Source: Muribaculaceae bacterium (GTDB lineage Bacteria; Bacteroidota; Bacteroidia; Bacteroidales; Muribaculaceae). From it: a stretch of DNA of 64,000 nt. The notes beneath the pieces were generated by a model. It searched no databases. It saw only the letters and a list, made by a program, of their open reading frames with translations, and had not been told where the DNA came from. This document shows, piece by piece, positions 60,424 to 64,000 of the stretch (position 1 is the stretch's first letter; each line of letters begins with the position of its first letter). The stretch is taken from the NCBI GenBank assembly GCA_017619935.1, contig JAFZRJ010000029.1, positions 18,625-82,624 on the forward strand, written 5' to 3'. The translations under genes were made by a program, and so were the position numbers.

Positions 60424-62793
60424 TTAGCGGCGGCGTTTCTTGCCTGGGCGACGACCCGTGGCTTGCTTGCGCTGTTGAACTTCACGAGCAGTGCTGTTGC
60501 CACGACGACGGCGCTTGGTGCGACGTGAGGCATTGGCGCCCTCGTATTGGTCCCTCATGCGTTCCTCACGCGACTGCTTCGACAGCAAACCGGAGTTCTC
60601 CTGTGTGATGGGCTGCTTGTCGATGCGATGCGAGAACGCCGGACTGGTCTCGGTCACCAGCACCAGGTCGAGTTGCTTCTTAATGAGGTCGGCACGAGCC
60701 ACCTGCACGGTCACCGCATCGCCCAACTGGTAGGCACGATGGGAGCGACGCCCGCGCACCAGGTAGTTTTGCTCGTCAAACTCGTAGAAGTCATCATCCA
60801 GTTCGCGCATGGGCACCATGCCTTCGCAATGGTTCTCGTCCATCTCCACATAGAGGCCCCACTCGGTCACTCCCGAGATATGTCCCGGGAAGACTCCTCC
60901 GAGCCGCTCACCCATATACTCCACCTCCTTATACTTGATGGAGGCGCGCTCAGCGTTGGCAGCCAGTTGCTCCTGCGCGCTGACGTGCTTGCATTCTTCC
61001 TCCAGTTGGTCCACATTGACCGAACGGCTGCCCTTGACGGCATAGCGGTCGAGCAAACGGTGCACCATCATGTCGGGATAGCGGCGAATGGGCGAAGTGA
61101 AATGGGTATAGTATTCAAACCCCAATCCATAGTGGCCCACATTTTGAGCCGAATATACGGCCTTGGCCATGGATTTAATGGTGAGCAACGACAGCATTTC
61201 TTCTTCGGGCTTGCCGGCGGCTTGCCGTAGCATCTGATTAATCGAACGATTCACCTCGCGTGCCGAGCCGTGTGTCTTGAGTTTGTAACCGAAGTGGGCG
61301 GCAATGCGAGCCACGTTCGACAGTTTTTCACTGTCGGGCTCGGCATGCACACGGTAAACCATCGCCTTGGCGTGCTTGCTGGTGGGCACCTTCCCGATGT
61401 GGGCCGCCACGGTGCGGTTGGCAAGCAGCATAAATTCCTCAATCAGTTTGTTGGCCTCTTTCGAGACTTGGGGTTTCACCGCCAACGGTTTTCCGTTTTC
61501 ATCGATATCAAATTTGATTTCCTCACGCTCAAACGACACCGCCCCGTTCTCAAATCGCGCCTTACGTAATTTCTGAGCCAAGTCGTTGAGGACAAGCAAT
61601 TCATCTTTCAAATCGCCCTTGCCGGTCTCAATAACTTGCTGGGCCTCCTCGTAGGAGAACCGACGCACGCTGCGCGTGACCGTGTGGCATATTTGGTATT
61701 TCTTCACGTTGGCATCATCGTCCATCTCGAAAACCACCGAATGGGTGAGTTTATCCTCTTTGGGGCGCAACGAACAGATGAAGTTGCACAAGCGTTCGGG
61801 CAGCATGGGAATGGTGCGATCCACCAGATATACACTCGTGGCGCGTGACTCAGCCTCGCGGTCAATGACTGTTCCGGGTTTCACATAGTGGGTCACGTCG
61901 GCGATGTGCACGCCAATCTCCCAGTGGCCGTTCTTGAGCCGTTCAATCGAGAGGGCATCATCGTAGTCCTTGGCATCGGCAGGGTCGATGGTAAACGTGG
62001 TCACACCACGCATATCGCGGCGGCGAGCCACCTCATCATCGGTGATGCCGGGCTGCATCTTGCGGGCCACCCGTTCCACGCTATCGGGATATTTATAGGG
62101 CAAGCCAAACTCAGCAAGAATGGCATGAATCTCGGCATTGTTCTCTCCGGCTTTTCCCAACACATCCACCACCTCACCGATGGGGCTATTGGCGTCTTGC
62201 GGCCATTCCACAATGCGAGCCACCACCTTGTCGCCAGTCTCACCACCCGCCAACTTGTCGAGCGGAATAAAAATGTCGGTGGCAAGGAACTTGCTGTCGG
62301 TAGCCAAATGCGCGAAATAGCGTTTCACGTCCAGCGTTCCCACAAACACCTGCTCCTTGCGTTCCACAATCTGAATAACTTCGGCCTCAGGCTCCATGCC
62401 CTCGCGAGCCGCGCTGATGTGCACCATCACACGGTCACCATTCAGAGCGTGCATGGAGTTGCGCTCGGCCACCATGATGGTTTTGCCGTCGTCGGCACCG
62501 ATGTCCACGCTATTCTTGCCATTGCTGCGACGAATGAAAACACCCTCGGCCACCATCGACCGGCCCGCAGCCTTGTAACGGCCCGTAGACACCTCTGTCA
62601 CAAAACCATCGATAGCCAAGGTCTGCAGAATTTCGGTGATGAGGGCGCGTTGCTTGGGGGTGGCAGCCCCCACAGCGGCCGACACTTGTTTATAATTGAA
62701 CTGGCCGTCGCCATGCTCGTTGAAGAAGTTAATGACAGCATCATGGAGCTCACGGCGCTCTATGCGCAAATTGCCTTTCTTTTTCTTTGCCAT
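60424..62793 (-). CDS. rnr: Ribonuclease R
   Basis: 3'-5' exoribonuclease of the RNB family. 789 residues from ATG 62793 (AKKKKGN start; 12 more codons upstream are open but unlikely). N-terminal winged-helix RNase B domain (about 15-70), cold-shock domains (about 70-230), RNB catalytic domain (about 255-580, with TFTIDPADAKDYDDALSIER holding the metal-binding Asp residues), C-terminal S1 domain (about 630-720), and a basic tail rich in Arg/Lys. Confidence 0.96.
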   Translation of the reverse strand: MAKKKKGNLRIERRELHDAVINFFNEHGDGQFNYKQVSAAVGAATPKQRALITEILQTLAIDGFVTEVSTGRYKAAGRSMVAEGVFIRRSNGKNSVDIGADDGKTIMVAERNSMHALNGDRVMVHISAAREGMEPEAEVIQIVERKEQVFVGTLDVKRYFAHLATDSKFLATDIFIPLDKLAGGETGDKVVARIVEWPQDANSPIGEVVDVLGKAGENNAEIHAILAEFGLPYKYPDSVERVARKMQPGITDDEVARRRDMRGVTTFTIDPADAKDYDDALSIERLKNGHWEIGVHIADVTHYVKPGTVIDREAESRATSVYLVDRTIPMLPERLCNFICSLRPKEDKLTHSVVFEMDDDANVKKYQICHTVTRSVRRFSYEEAQQVIETGKGDLKDELLVLNDLAQKLRKARFENGAVSFEREEIKFDIDENGKPLAVKPQVSKEANKLIEEFMLLANRTVAAHIGKVPTSKHAKAMVYRVHAEPDSEKLSNVARIAAHFGYKLKTHGSAREVNRSINQMLRQAAGKPEEEMLSLLTIKSMAKAVYSAQNVGHYGLGFEYYTHFTSPIRRYPDMMVHRLLDRYAVKGSRSVNVDQLEEECKHVSAQEQLAANAERASIKYKEVEYMGERLGGVFPGHISGVTEWGLYVEMDENHCEGMVPMRELDDDFYEFDEQNYLVRGRRSHRAYQLGDAVTVQVARADLIKKQLDLVLVTETSPAFSHRIDKQPITQENSGLLSKQSREERMRDQYEGANASRRTKRRRRGNSTAREVQQRKQATGRRPGKKRRR

Positions 62794-62928
62794 ATGATTC
62801 TTTTTTAATATTCCTCCAAAGTTAGTCAATTCTCACGACCCCACCAAAAAATCCCCGAAAAAACAAAGAACCATCCACAACAAAACTCACCCCAGCCCCA
62901 CCAAATGCCGAAAGCACAGCATTTTGTT

Positions 62929-63252
62929 ACGTCGAAGACGTTAAATGCCCCGGAGGGGCTAATCATGTTAAAGACCATGCGAGAGGGCCAGAGGTCCTCG
63001 CTGCTTGGTCCATGACGGACAAGCAAACAGGTGCCTCGGAGAGGAACTTCAACCACCTCAAAAAGTGCTGAAAGCACGGCACAACGCCACCGGCTACTTT
63101 TGCCACGTCGAAGACGTTTAATGCCCCGAAGGGGCTTACCGTGTTAAAGACCATGCGACAGGGCCGGAGGGCCTCGTTGCTTGGTCCATGACGGACAAGC
63201 GAATAGGTGCCTCGGAGAGGAACTTCAACCACCCCAAAAGTGCTGAAAGCAC
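62929..63252. repeat. Two tandem 176-bp hairpin-rich repeat units
   Basis: Unit A (62929-63077 plus spacer) and unit B (63105-63252) repeat with a 175-176 bp period. Each unit carries the same chain of small perfect stems with GAA/GGA loops: ACGTC-GAA-GACGT (62929-62941; 63105-63117), GCCCC-GRA-GGGGC (62947-62959; 63123-63135), CCTC-GGA-GAGG (63034-63044; 63210-63220) and GTGCT-GAA-AGCAC (63065-63077; 63240-63252). A CTTGGTCC/GGACAAG stem also occurs in each. No coding frame is convincing. Confidence 0.85.
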
Positions 63253-63264
63253 GGAACAACCTAG

Positions 63265-63392
63265 CCCAGGGTGAGCCGTAAGGCGTAACCCTGGGTATGA
63301 AACGCCGTCCCCTCCCCACACACAAGCCCTGAAGGGGCGGCACATCGGCATGGATTTTGTGTCGCTCTTTCAGAGCTTTTTTTTTGGGGGGG
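63265..63392. repeat. Further hairpins and homopolymers beyond the tandem units
   Basis: A long stem (63265-63295: CCCAGGGT and ACCCTGGG with an inner GCC-GTAA-GGC), GCCCT-GAA-GGGGC (63326-63338), and GCTCT-TTC-AGAGC (63364-63376) followed directly by a T-run and then a G-run (to 63392). The last may terminate plus-strand transcription. A GTGC/GCAC stem also lies just before the final gene. Confidence 0.75.
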
Positions 63393-63468
63393 AAAAATGA
63401 CGAAAACCGGGGTTCCGCACTCGCTTCACCCCGGCCTATATTGTGTCGTGCCTTCAGCACTCACACCT

Positions 63469-64000
63469 TTACTTCACCACCACTTTCTGGCCGTTGTGGA
63501 TGTAGATGCCGGGCTGCGTGGGATGCGTCATGGGCTGGCCCATCAGATTGTAGTACACGCCGTCGCCTTCCACCACCCTGCTGGCCTTGATGTCGGTCAC
63601 CGCCGATGGGCCGGTGTCAAGTGTCACGCGTGCCCGTGAGGGCTCACCGTTGCAAGTGGTCTCGGTCGTGCTCGAGCCCCCTTCGTGGGCATAGAACTCG
63701 TGATAAGTCAGGAAGCTGAAACCATCGGGACACACCTCGATATCGCCGCCCTTGAAGGTATCAGTGGCCTTGACCTTGAACTGCATCATTTGGTACTGGC
63801 CGTTGCCCATAATCTCTATTTTTGCGCCACCCTCAAACAGGAACGTCAGTTTGTTGGCCGCGACTTTATCCGTCCACAGGTTGTGGCTTGTTTCCATGTG
63901 AAACAAGATGAAGTCTTCGGCAAAGGGGCCGCTCATCAACTCCGGACGGGTGAAATTGGTCGACAGGGCGCCATAGCCGCCCCACTTCTCGTCGTAAAGA
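63469..64000 (-). CDS. Secreted protein, C-terminal part (runs off the window)
   Basis: The frame is open to the window edge, so the 5' end is missing; about 176 residues are visible. No catalytic motif seen. The last 30 residues (VYYNLMGQPMTHPTQPGIYI followed by a HNGQKVVVK end) match the C-terminal cap common on secreted and surface proteins of Bacteroidales (YNLxGQ...GIYIxNGKK). Preceding sequence is beta-rich (KVAANKLTFLFEGGAKIEIM). The main domain cannot be named from this fragment. Confidence 0.75.
   Translation of the reverse strand, partial: LYDEKWGGYGALSTNFTRPELMSGPFAEDFILFHMETSHNLWTDKVAANKLTFLFEGGAKIEIMGNGQYQMMQFKVKATDTFKGGDIEVCPDGFSFLTYHEFYAHEGGSSTTETTCNGEPSRARVTLDTGPSAVTDIKASRVVEGDGVYYNLMGQPMTHPTQPGIYIHNGQKVVVK

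Noticed and set aside
62929-63252. CRISPR array
   Set aside because: The repeats are long units (176 bp) with internal hairpins, only two copies, no regular spacers and no cas genes.

Overview
The window is a 64 kb chromosomal segment of a Bacteroidales bacterium (phylum Bacteroidota). The basis is the repeated promoter layout TTTG-N19/20-TAnnTTTG, the near-absence of Shine-Dalgarno sequences, a long Bacteroidota-type IspG, DUF5683, DUF4878 and DUF2795 proteins, a C10 (streptopain-type) protease, and several secreted proteins ending in dockerin-like repeats. The last two features point to a gut lineage such as Muribaculaceae or Prevotellaceae; that is inference, since there is no rRNA gene in the window. 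No tRNA, rRNA, CRISPR array, insertion sequence or prophage was seen.
Layout. 0-10 kb: an M42 peptidase with a damaged 5' end, a MATE exporter, a GT2 glycosyltransferase, a remnant of a DUF4143 ATPase, a polytopic membrane protein, then rpoN, a PAP2-like membrane protein, purE and ispG. 10-17 kb: a large secreted C10 protease and the operon ychF-miaB-MFS. 17-20 kb: an AT-rich two-gene restriction-modification cassette (Dcm-type methylase plus HNH endonuclease) that looks acquired. 20-26 kb: a GYF_2-CD225/DUF2752 membrane pair, murF and ddl (divergent peptidoglycan precursor genes) and a myo-inositol-1-phosphate synthase. 26-30 kb: a Wzc-type tyrosine kinase and UDP-glucose dehydrogenase, both for surface polysaccharide. 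30-37 kb: a beta-helix lipoprotein, glyA, fabG, an OmpA-family porin, a dockerin-bearing secreted protein and hsp20. 37-43.7 kb: an exporter operon (TolC, HlyD, two ABC-2 permeases, GNAT) and a lipoprotein operon (YiiX-like, DUF4878, small lipoprotein). 43.7-51.6 kb: a duplicated secreted protein with a dockerin tail, then the operon parA-parB-DUF5683-LysM lytic transglycosylase-surE, and folK. 51.6-56.3 kb: rimP-nusA-infB. 56.5-60.3 kb: tsaE-birA-LOG-ATR, DUF2795 and a frameshifted acyltransferase. 60.4-64 kb: rnr, a block of hairpin-rich tandem repeats, and the 3' part of a secreted protein.
Most genes are housekeeping or cell-envelope functions. The non-ordinary signals are: (i) a 176-bp tandem repeat built from perfect mini-hairpins with GAA/GGA loops (62.9-63.4 kb), with a diverged copy at 23.1-23.5 kb whose stems differ by compensatory changes; (ii) a near-perfect sigma-54 promoter with an upstream inverted repeat in front of hsp20, in the same window as rpoN; (iii) three same-orientation promoter modules carrying a conserved hairpin, two of which bracket the restriction-modification cassette; (iv) three secreted proteins sharing a dockerin-like C-terminus. 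I found no multi-gene system that is clearly new. The hairpin repeat family and the sigma-54/Hsp20 control region are the best candidates for follow-up.
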